Shown: positions 1-6,054 of the stretch, in pieces
Position numbering within the stretch: position 1 is the first letter of the stretch
Layout: each line of letters starts with the position of its first letter
NCBI GenBank assembly: GCA_027488165.1
Contig: JAIYCF010000095.1
Span: 1 to 12,848 of the forward strand
Source of the DNA: Streptomycetaceae bacterium
Lineage (GTDB): Bacteria; Actinomycetota; Actinomycetes; Nanopelagicales; Nanopelagicaceae
Length of the DNA: 12,848 bases
Direction of reading: 5' to 3'
Made by a program: the position numbers and the translations under genes
The notes under the pieces: model-generated
What the model saw: the letters and a program-made list of their open reading frames with translations, nothing else
Told to the model about the DNA's origin: nothing
Database searches by the model: none

Positions 1-594
1 CCATATATCCATCACATCGCACCATTTGAAAATCGCGGTGAAGAAGTTGGTGTAACTCTCTCTCATCCGCACGGTCAAATTTATGCCTACTCTTATCTAC
101 CTTCGCGAGTTCAGAAGATGCTGGCTGTCGCCCGTAAATATATGGATGAAACTGGCAAAGTCTTATTTGATGATGTCGTTGCGCGCGAGTTGAAAGATCA
201 AGTGCGTATCGTTGCCAAGAATGCTCATTGGGTCGCCTTCGTTCCTTATGCAGCTCGCTACCCATTTGAGATTCATGTCGCACCACTAAAGCCAGTAGCA
301 GATTTGGCAGAACTCTCTGCCGAACAAGCAGATGCCTTCCCAGAGATTTCACTCGAAGTTATGCGCCGTTTAGATGGAGTCTTTGGAATTGATATGGCTT
401 ACATCGCAACTTGGCATCAGGCACCGGTGCGCGAAGGTCGCGATCTATTGCGTCTGCATTGGCAGATTACCAGCGTGCGCCGTGCACCTGGAAAGTTAAA
501 GTATTTAGCAGGTAGCGAATCTGCGATGGGCGCATTTATTATGGATTTGAAGCCTGAACAATCTGCAGGTCAGTTGCGAGATGTTGCGCTCTGA
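1..594 (+). CDS. galT: Galactose-1-phosphate uridylyltransferase, 5'-truncated by the window edge
   Basis: GalT exchanges UMP between UDP-glucose and galactose-1-phosphate in the cytoplasmic Leloir pathway. The reading frame is open from base 1 and encodes 197 residues before TGA at 592-594, so the gene begins left of the window; by comparison with the usual length of about 350 residues, roughly 150 N-terminal residues are missing. The visible part opens with ENRGEEVGVTLSHPHGQIYA. Its SHPHGQ (bases 61-78) is the GalT active-site motif, in which the second His of HPH is the nucleophile that carries UMP. The C-terminal half keeps the family features TWHQAPV, LHWQI and a late KLKYLAGSESAMGAFI segment. 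The first ATG in the visible frame (118) is internal, because the catalytic motif lies before it. The last 14 bases overlap galK, which implies one transcript and coupled translation. The promoter is outside the window. The family call is secure. Confidence 0.95.
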   Translation, partial: PYIHHIAPFENRGEEVGVTLSHPHGQIYAYSYLPSRVQKMLAVARKYMDETGKVLFDDVVARELKDQVRIVAKNAHWVAFVPYAARYPFEIHVAPLKPVADLAELSAEQADAFPEISLEVMRRLDGVFGIDMAYIATWHQAPVREGRDLLRLHWQITSVRRAPGKLKYLAGSESAMGAFIMDLKPEQSAGQLRDVAL

Positions 595-1714
595 TTTCAC
601 AGCGCTCTTCGGCCAAGCACCAGAAATAATCTCCGAGGCGCCAGGGCGCGTTAACTTAATCGGCGAACATGTCGATTATTGCGACGGTTTTGTTATGCCT
701 TTCGCTATAAATGATCGGACCTACGCCGCCATTAATCGACGCAGTGATCGAAAGATCCGCATCTCATCGCTGCAACGTCCTGGTCAATTATTTGAAACAA
801 CCCTTGATGAACTCTCCCCCGATAAATCTGGCGATTGGGAGCGTTACATCTTGGGGGTTATCTGGGCCTTTGGTGATCGCGTTACTACTGGATTAGATAT
901 TTTGGTTGATGGCAGAGTTGCTTTAGGTGCCGGGCTATCTTCTTCGGCAGCGCTGGAATGCTCAATAGCGATCTCTCTCAATAACTTATTTGCTGCAGAA
1001 CTATCTCTGCCTGCACTTGCGCGCTTGGCGCAGCGTTCTGAGAATGAATATGTTGGAATGCCCTGCGGGATCATGGATCAATCCGTATCGCTAATGGCGC
1101 AGGCAGGTAACGCGCTATTGCTTGATTGTCGGGATCTATCTACCGAACAAATTCCTTTTGATCTAGCAAGCTCGGGATTAGAACTACTAATCATTGATAC
1201 TCGCGCCCACCACGCACTGGTAGATGGCGGATATGCCGAACGTCGCGCTTCATGCGAATCAGCGGCGAAAAAACTAGGCATCAAAGCGCTGCGCGATTGC
1301 TCAATTGCTCAGTTAGAGAGTTCGCGCGATGAGTTAACAGAGCTTGAATACAAACGCGCCGAACACGTTGTAAATGACATCGCCCGAGTGCATAAATGTG
1401 TTGAGAATCTGAAGCGCGCTGATTTCAAAACGGTTGGTGAAATCTTGACCCAATCACACGCATCGCTACGCGATCTATTTGAAATTTCCTGCCCAGAACT
1501 CGATTTAGCGGTGGCCACGTCGCTCGCAAATAAATCACTTGGTGGTCGAATGATCGGTGGCGGATTTGGTGGAAGCGCTATCGCGCTATTTGAATTAAGC
1601 GATATTGAACCGGCCAAGCAGGCAATATCCAAAGCATTTTTAGAAGCAGGATTTACTGAACCAAGGTTCTTTACATCGCTGCCAAGTAGCGGTGCAGCAG
1701 TTATCAGTGGCTAA
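581..1714 (+). CDS. galK: Galactokinase (GHMP kinase)
   Basis: This cytoplasmic enzyme phosphorylates galactose with ATP to galactose-1-phosphate, the substrate of GalT encoded just upstream. The 377-residue product is normal family length and shows all three GHMP motifs: the galactokinase signature PGRVNLIGEHVDY at residues 21-33 (sugar-binding Glu29, His30, Asp32), the ATP-binding GAGLSSSAA loop at 116-124, and GGRMIGGGFGGSA at 321-333. Asp166 in MPCGIMDQ is the expected catalytic base. The ATG at 581 overlaps the end of galT by 14 bases. The start is supported by the position of the signature about 20 residues in and a purine-rich TGCGAG just before the ATG. The TAA at 1712-1714 interlocks with the stop of the opposing ACT-domain gene, leaving no intergenic space for a conventional terminator. 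No odd residues were seen. Confidence 0.97.
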   Translation: MLRSDFTALFGQAPEIISEAPGRVNLIGEHVDYCDGFVMPFAINDRTYAAINRRSDRKIRISSLQRPGQLFETTLDELSPDKSGDWERYILGVIWAFGDRVTTGLDILVDGRVALGAGLSSSAALECSIAISLNNLFAAELSLPALARLAQRSENEYVGMPCGIMDQSVSLMAQAGNALLLDCRDLSTEQIPFDLASSGLELLIIDTRAHHALVDGGYAERRASCESAAKKLGIKALRDCSIAQLESSRDELTELEYKRAEHVVNDIARVHKCVENLKRADFKTVGEILTQSHASLRDLFEISCPELDLAVATSLANKSLGGRMIGGGFGGSAIALFELSDIEPAKQAISKAFLEAGFTEPRFFTSLPSSGAAVISG

Positions 1715-1947
1715 AGAGCGTTGACGGAGATAACTTCAACGCCACCAATAGCGCCAAGCACCTCAAGCAAATCTGTTGGATCAGTGCCAGGTACTGCGAC
1801 GGTTACTTCGTCATAGCCACGACCATCTTCAGATTTGAGCACGGTTAACCCGCGAATATCTGCGCCAGCTGCACCAATTGCTGATGCCAGCAAGCCAAGT
1901 GCACCGGGGCGATCTGGAAGTGAAATCTCTAACTTAAATAACGCCAT
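1711..1947 (-). CDS. Free-standing ACT-domain protein (small-molecule sensor)
   Basis: The 78-residue protein is one ACT domain and nothing else. It starts MALFKLEISLPDRPGALG, where the LPDRPGAL turn (residues 10-17) between strand 1 and helix 1 is the usual ligand-binding loop. It then follows the beta-alpha-beta-beta-alpha-beta order, ending GGVEVISVNAL. ACT domains bind amino acids or similar ligands and act by dimerising or by touching partner proteins. The ligand and partner here cannot be read from sequence. The gene is downstream of the HtrA-type protease gene by 36 bases but appears to have its own promoter placing transcription at the ATG, with no Shine-Dalgarno sequence. Its TAG stop (1711-1713) overlaps the TAA of galK on the other strand. 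The fold is well supported; the function is unknown. Confidence 0.85.
   Translation of the reverse strand: MALFKLEISLPDRPGALGLLASAIGAAGADIRGLTVLKSEDGRGYDEVTVAVPGTDPTDLLEVLGAIGGVEVISVNAL
1718..1742. other. Inverted repeat just past the galK stop
   Basis: GCGTTGA (1718-1724) and TCAACGC (1736-1742) can form a 7-bp stem with an 11-base loop, starting four bases after the galK stop codon and lying inside the 3' end of the opposing ACT gene. It could mark the 3' end of the galTK message, but there is no T-run after it. A 7-bp stem with a free loop length is expected several times by chance in a window of this size, so only its position is suggestive. Confidence 0.2.
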
Positions 1948-1953
1948 GGATGA

Positions 1954-1983
1954 AGGCTACCGTTTGCTTAACGTTTAAGTTAA
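1954..1983 (-). promoter_or_regulatory. Candidate leaderless promoter of the ACT-domain gene
   Basis: On the minus strand a -10 element TAGCCT (1954-1959) matches the actinobacterial TANNNT pattern, with a possible -35 TTAACT (1978-1983) 18 bases upstream. Six bases separate the -10 from the ATG, so the expected transcription start is the A of the start codon at 1947. The 36-base gap contains no Shine-Dalgarno sequence, which fits a leaderless message. It also holds a short inverted repeat, CTTAA-ACG-TTAAG, within the spacer region. Confidence 0.45.
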
Positions 1984-3099
1984 TTAAACCGCGGGCGCTG
2001 TTCCGAGCGTGATTTTGTAGGTCTTAGTCGTTCCATTCGGGAGGGTCATAACAACGGTGATGACAGTTCCTGGAGCGTAAGAACGAATCTTTACGATTGC
2101 AGCATCACGATTGGCGATCTTCACGCCATCAATTGAATTGATAACGGAACCAACTACGACACCGGCTTTCTCGGCGCCTTCACCAGGAGTTAGCTGCAAA
2201 ATCTTTGCCTGGGTATCTGCGGTTACATCATCGAAGACCACACCCATTACTGGTCTAGTTGATTTACCGGTTGCGATGATCTCGTCGATGACGCGCTTTG
2301 CCTCATTTATTGGAATAGAGAAGCCAAGACCAATGCTTCCGCCTACTCCACCTGAAGTAAGTGTGGCAATTGCAGAGTTAACACCGATGATGCGACCCTG
2401 TGTATCCACTAGCGCGCCACCAGAATTTCCTGGGTTGATCGCGGCATCAGTTTGGATTGCATTTACATAAGATGTTGAATCAAGTGTGCCAGCTGTCACT
2501 GGGCGATTTAGCGCAGAGATAATTCCTTGAGTCACTGTATTTGATAAGCCGAGTGGAGAACCAATTGCGAGTACTTCTTCGCCGACGCTGATCTTTGATG
2601 AGTCCCCAAGTGCAATCGGTGGCAAGTTGCCTTTTCTAACTTGTAGCACTGCGATGTCATACATGCGATCGCGCCCAACAATGGTTGCGGCAATATCACT
2701 GCCATCTGCAAACTCAACTTTAATCGTTCCACTTGTTGCAGCGGCCTCTACAACGTGATTGTTGGTGATGATGTAGCTCATTGATGTAGTTGATCTGTAG
2801 ATCGAACCAGAACCTGATCCGCCTCCAGATCCTGATCTAACGGAAATTGAAACCACAGATGGAGTAACTAACGCTGCAATAGATTTGGCATTTATCGAGT
2901 TGCTACCAATCGTAATTGCAGTTTTATTGACAGGACATGCGTTGTTCTTCGCTAAAGTCAAAGCCTGGGTTCGATTATCAGCACATACGAGAACGCTACC
3001 GACAGTATTTGTCGTTGATGCAGTTGCAACAGTTCCGGCCAATAGGGCGCCGGCAACAAATGCGATAGTTACTTTCAGAGGCGTACGTGTGATTTTCAT
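1984..3099 (-). CDS. Secreted HtrA/DegP-type trypsin-like serine protease with a PDZ domain
   Basis: This is predicted to be an envelope quality-control protease acting outside the membrane. The 371-residue product begins with a classical export signal: MKITRT, then a hydrophobic stretch at residues 9-23, with a likely cleavage or anchor point near residue 27 (ATA-STT). A small region at 34-65 carries two cysteines (Cys39, Cys55) and resembles a Cys-x(n)-Cys module seen in some secreted actinobacterial proteins. A Gly/Ser linker (89-99) leads to the S1C protease domain with the complete triad: His115 in TNNHVVEA, Asp148 in RMYDIAVL and Ser226 in NPGNSGGAL. One PDZ domain covers roughly 283-371. 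A GAGAGAG ribosome-binding site lies 11 bases before the ATG. The gene is 56 bases downstream of the DoxX-Rieske gene. I cannot assign it to DegP, DegQ or PepD specifically, so no symbol is given. Confidence 0.92.
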   Translation of the reverse strand: MKITRTPLKVTIAFVAGALLAGTVATASTTNTVGSVLVCADNRTQALTLAKNNACPVNKTAITIGSNSINAKSIAALVTPSVVSISVRSGSGGGSGSGSIYRSTTSMSYIITNNHVVEAAATSGTIKVEFADGSDIAATIVGRDRMYDIAVLQVRKGNLPPIALGDSSKISVGEEVLAIGSPLGLSNTVTQGIISALNRPVTAGTLDSTSYVNAIQTDAAINPGNSGGALVDTQGRIIGVNSAIATLTSGGVGGSIGLGFSIPINEAKRVIDEIIATGKSTRPVMGVVFDDVTADTQAKILQLTPGEGAEKAGVVVGSVINSIDGVKIANRDAAIVKIRSYAPGTVITVVMTLPNGTTKTYKITLGTAPAV

Positions 3100-3119
3100 G
3101 GCTTGATCATCTCTCTCGA

Positions 3120-3150
3120 ACCTTAGCGATTCCTGTGATTAATTTGTAAA
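3120..3150 (-). promoter_or_regulatory. Possible promoter of the HtrA-type protease gene
   Basis: On the minus strand TTTACA (3145-3150) could serve as -35 and TAAGGT (3120-3125) as -10, with a 19-base spacer. A transcript would start near 3112-3113, about 13 bases before the protease ATG, and would include most of the GAGAGAG ribosome-binding site. The long spacer makes this weak, and co-transcription with the upstream DoxX-Rieske gene is an alternative. Confidence 0.3.
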
Positions 3151-3155
3151 GATTA

Positions 3156-4013
3156 TTAGACTTCTACTATCCAGGCACCTTCAACGGCGACCTTAATCTT
3201 AGGAAGTGGCTTATTGGTGGGGCCAGAAAGAGCGTTTCCGTCACTTTCTGGATCAAAAACGGCACCGTGGCAACCGCATTGCAGATTCTTTGATGCCGAG
3301 TTGTATTGCACGGTACAACCTTCGTGCGTGCAGACGGCAGAGTATGCATAAACGCCCGTTTTACTTTTGAATAAAACTGCTGGTGAACCGGATTTAGATG
3401 TGAAGTTAAATGTTTCGCCGATCGAAAGCGAACTGTCCTCAATAATGTTTTGAGGGGTGGCACTAACCGTAGCTGCGGCCGATTTAGGAAATAGTCGGCC
3501 CAGCCCAACTGCCGCAACGGTGAGCCCAGCAATGGAAGAGATGCGAATGAAGCCACGGCGGTCGACAGAGATATTGCTTTTACGTCGCGAGCCGTAAAGG
3601 AATAAGAAGTAAGTTAACCAAAAAACTGTATACACCGAATTACTTGCTAAGAAATATGGCTGGATGTTCCAAGTGCTAGATAGCCACAATGTGAGCGAAG
3701 TTAAGAACCCGCCAAATGCTGCCCAAGTTGGCGCGATCCAAAGAAGAGTTGCAAAACCGACTGCAAACTCTGAGAGCATCACAAATATGCCAACTTGAGT
3801 TGCGTGTTCAATCATTCGGTTGAGTAGAAAATCAATCGGTGAATTCTGCGCATATGCAGCAAGTTGAGAACCAATAAATGTTGGCGAACCATCGGTTAAA
3901 AATCCAGGATCACTTGCCTTATCCCAACCTGCATAAATCCAGGTTCCGCCAAGCCAGAGGCGCATAATGCGCAACGGCCAGAGTTGATTTTTCCAGGAGG
4001 CCTTTAACTTCAT
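3156..4013 (-). CDS. DoxX/DoxD-like membrane domain fused to a Rieske [2Fe-2S] domain
   Basis: The 285-residue protein combines two modules. Residues 1-141 form a DoxX/TQO-small-subunit-like bundle with hydrophobic helices at about 12-30, 71-93, 95-112 and 127-141. A basic cytoplasmic segment, GSRRKSNISVDRRGFIR (141-157), then leads into a fifth hydrophobic helix (158-172); Arg152-Arg153 with Phe155 resembles a twin-arginine export signal. Residues 190-285 are a Rieske domain: CTHEGC (Cys228, His230, Cys233) and CGCHGAVFD (Cys246, Cys248, His249) supply the two Cys and two His cluster ligands and the stabilising disulfide pair. DoxD relatives form thiosulfate:quinone oxidoreductase and Rieske centres pass electrons to or from quinones, so a membrane electron-transfer role at the quinone pool is likely; the substrate is unknown. 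There is no clear Shine-Dalgarno sequence, and a TANNNT element lies six bases before the ATG. It sits 37 bases downstream of tRNA-Asn. Confidence 0.88.
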   Translation of the reverse strand: MKLKASWKNQLWPLRIMRLWLGGTWIYAGWDKASDPGFLTDGSPTFIGSQLAAYAQNSPIDFLLNRMIEHATQVGIFVMLSEFAVGFATLLWIAPTWAAFGGFLTSLTLWLSSTWNIQPYFLASNSVYTVFWLTYFLFLYGSRRKSNISVDRRGFIRISSIAGLTVAAVGLGRLFPKSAAATVSATPQNIIEDSSLSIGETFNFTSKSGSPAVLFKSKTGVYAYSAVCTHEGCTVQYNSASKNLQCGCHGAVFDPESDGNALSGPTNKPLPKIKVAVEGAWIVEV

Positions 4014-4019
4014 AATCTC

Positions 4020-4025
4020 AATTTA
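4020..4025 (-). promoter_or_regulatory. Candidate -10 element of the DoxX-Rieske gene
   Basis: TAAATT on the minus strand fits TANNNT and is followed by exactly six bases (GAGATT) and the ATG at 4013, predicting a leaderless transcript. No convincing -35 is visible. GAGATT might alternatively act as a weak ribosome-binding site on a read-through message from the tRNA. Confidence 0.35.
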
Positions 4026-4043
4026 GACCCTACGGGGTTAAAT
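4021..4043. other. Bulged hairpin between tRNA-Asn and the DoxX-Rieske gene
   Basis: ATTTA (4021-4025), a bulged G, and ACCC (4027-4030) pair with GGGT (4035-4038) and TAAAT (4039-4043) around the loop TACG, giving a nine-pair stem with one bulge. It lies 3' of the tRNA on the transcribed strand and could help end or process that transcript, but no U-rich tail follows. Its arm also contains the TAAATT candidate -10. Confidence 0.35.
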
Positions 4044-4050
4044 CTCTTGC

Positions 4051-4126
4051 TGGCTGCCCCACCTGGCCTCGATCCAGGGACATCCGAATTAACAGTTCGG
4101 CGCTCTACCAACTGAGCTATGGGGCA
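4051..4126 (-). tRNA. tRNA-Asn (anticodon GTT), CCA encoded
   Basis: The 76-base gene folds as a full cloverleaf on the minus strand. The acceptor stem TGCCCCA pairs with TGGGGCA. The D stem is GCTC/GAGC with loop AGTTGGTA. The anticodon stem CCGAA/TTCGG encloses CTGTTAA, giving anticodon GTT for asparagine. The variable loop is ATGTC, and the T stem CCTGG/CCAGG encloses ATCGAGG. A U1-A72 pair and discriminator G73 match the usual bacterial tRNA-Asn identity, and CCA (4051-4053) is encoded. The T-loop starts with A where T54 is expected (see findings). The gene lies 55 bases downstream of dnaG and may be read through from it; TAGAGT (4156-4161) is a possible -10 of its own, about 30 bases before the 5' end. 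The dnaG-to-tRNA-Asn order is, from memory, also found in mycobacteria. Confidence 0.97.
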
Positions 4127-4181
4127 AAGATTTACAACTTGTCGTGCAGGCGCACACTCTAGCGCACGAGGCGCAGTGGGT

Positions 4182-6026
4182 CTAAATCGAGCGAAGCGCT
4201 AGGTCGTGCAGTCCGCGGCGGGTGGTCTCAAGGGCCACCAGGCTCGCAAAGGCTTGGTTGTACTCCTGCTCATTTTCGACAGGATTTAACCGTTGCAACG
4301 AAGATTTAAGTTCGGCGATCGCCCTGGAAATTCCTACTTCGCGCAGGCGCGCAACGATACTTTCAACATAGTGGCCAGTAACTTCACCATCGGCGCGAAT
4401 TGGCTCGACATTTAATTCGGTAAAGAGCGAACGCATATTCTCATCTGTAATCTGTTCGATTTCAATCGAACTTTTCTCATCGGCTTGGGCGATGATCTGC
4501 GCCAATTGAATATATGCCGGATGTGAAAATGCGCCGCTTTCAATTTCGCGCCAATTCGAAATCAAAGTTGGCATTTGCAGGCGGGCCTTCAAAACTTCGC
4601 GTTCTAATATCAATCGTGGCTCTTGTGGATTTGGGCGCCATTGCACTTGTGGCGCTTCTTCTTCATTTGTTGCCGGAGCGCTCTGCTGTGGTTGACGTTT
4701 AACGCCTTGTGCCACCGCAGATGAAACAGTTTCAACTTCAACACCTAACCAACCCGCTAGTAAACGGGTGTACTCGGGACGTAGTGACTTGTCGCGAATC
4801 TGCGCAACTAGTGGCGCCGTTGCATTAAGGGCGTTAACACGACCTTCAGCGGTATCTAATTTGTGGAGCGCAAGTTCGGTGCGAATCGCAAACTCAAATA
4901 GTGGAACTCGCTTGGCGATCAAATCACGCAACGCTAGATCGCCTTTTTGTTGGCGCAGATCGCAGGGGTCGAGTCCATTCGGTTCTACCGCCACAAAGGT
5001 TTGAGTTACAAACTTTTGATCTTCGGTAAAGGCGCGCATCGCAGCCTTTTGCCCTGCGGCATCACCATCAAAGGTAAAGATGACTTCGCCGCGGAAAGCA
5101 TCATCATCCATAAGCAAGCGGCGAATAATGCGAATGTGATCAGCGCCAAATGCAGTACCGCAAGTTGCAACTGCAGTCGTGATCCCCGCTAACTGCGCCG
5201 CCATCACATCTGTATAACCTTCAACAATCACTACTTGGCGCTTTTTAGCGATCTCTTTCTTCGCCATATCTAGCCCGTAAAGAACCTGGCTCTTCTTATA
5301 GATCGGAGTTTCAGAAGTATTTAAATACTTTGGGCCTTGATCTTCTTCATCGCTAGCTAACTTTCGGGCACCAAACCCAACTACATCGCCAGAGATATCT
5401 TTAATTGGCCACGTCAGGCGATTGCGAAATTTATCGATCGGTCCGCGCTGTCCCATCTTGGAAAGGCCAGCAGTTTCAAGTTCATCGATCGTAAAGCCTT
5501 GCTCGCGTAAGTACTTTGTTAGACCATCCCATTCATCGGGGGCATAACCAACTCCAAAAGTTTCGCAGGCGCCTTTGTCGAATCCGCGTTTGGTCATTAA
5601 CTCGCGCGCATGGGCAGCAAGCGGTGAAGTATTTAACTGATCTTGATAGAACTTTGCAGCGAGAGCATTTGCAGCAATCAGACGTGAGCGATTGCCCGCA
5701 GGTGCAGGTGTGAAATTTCCTTGCTCGTAGCGAAGTTGGTAGCCCATGCGATCGGCCAGGCGTTCGATGGTTTCAGTAAAACTCAAATGATCAATCTTCA
5801 TCAAGAAAGCAATTACATCGCCGCTGGCCTGGCAGCCAAAGCAATGGAAGAAACCTTTACTTGGAGTTACGTGGAAAGAGGGAGATTTTTCGTCATGGAA
5901 AGGACAGAGCCCTTTCTTTTGTCCGCCGCCAGCAGATTTAAGTTGCACATAATCTGCGATGACTTCATCTATAGGCGAGCGTTCGCGGACGTGTGCCACA
6001 TCCTCTTCTTTAATTCGGCCGCTCAT
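4182..6026 (-). CDS. dnaG: DNA primase
   Basis: DnaG makes the RNA primers for chromosome replication at the fork, working with the DnaB helicase. The 614-residue product has the standard three-part layout. The N-terminal CHC2 zinc finger has Cys41, His44, Cys62 and Cys65 in CPFHDEKSPSF...HCFGC. The catalytic core contains a TOPRIM domain with Glu269 in VIVEGYTDV and Asp320/Asp322 in FTFDGDAAG, which bind the metals. A C-terminal region from about 470 is the helicase-binding domain, preceded by a Gln/Pro/Glu-rich linker (about 444-470). The start at 6026 places KEEDVAHVRERSPIDEV in the usual N-terminal position. It follows dgt by 28 bases. Upstream are GAGAGAG, which is rather far away, and a TAACAT hexamer exactly six bases before the ATG, so an internal leaderless promoter is possible. 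Confidence 0.98.
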   Translation of the reverse strand: MSGRIKEEDVAHVRERSPIDEVIADYVQLKSAGGGQKKGLCPFHDEKSPSFHVTPSKGFFHCFGCQASGDVIAFLMKIDHLSFTETIERLADRMGYQLRYEQGNFTPAPAGNRSRLIAANALAAKFYQDQLNTSPLAAHARELMTKRGFDKGACETFGVGYAPDEWDGLTKYLREQGFTIDELETAGLSKMGQRGPIDKFRNRLTWPIKDISGDVVGFGARKLASDEEDQGPKYLNTSETPIYKKSQVLYGLDMAKKEIAKKRQVVIVEGYTDVMAAQLAGITTAVATCGTAFGADHIRIIRRLLMDDDAFRGEVIFTFDGDAAGQKAAMRAFTEDQKFVTQTFVAVEPNGLDPCDLRQQKGDLALRDLIAKRVPLFEFAIRTELALHKLDTAEGRVNALNATAPLVAQIRDKSLRPEYTRLLAGWLGVEVETVSSAVAQGVKRQPQQSAPATNEEEAPQVQWRPNPQEPRLILEREVLKARLQMPTLISNWREIESGAFSHPAYIQLAQIIAQADEKSSIEIEQITDENMRSLFTELNVEPIRADGEVTGHYVESIVARLREVGISRAIAELKSSLQRLNPVENEQEYNQAFASLVALETTRRGLHDLALRSI

Positions 6027-6054
6027 ACCTGCATGTTATCTCTCTCGCCCTTTA

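Noticed and set aside
3167..3556. 129-codon minus-strand frame inside the DoxX-Rieske gene
   Set aside because: It overlaps the Rieske coding frame on the same strand; the Rieske motifs are in the other frame, and this one shows no motif or ribosome-binding site.
4127..4181. Possible terminator after dnaG in the GC-rich gap before tRNA-Asn
   Set aside because: Only four-base stems (for example GTGC/GCAC) could be found, with no T-run, so no terminator is called.
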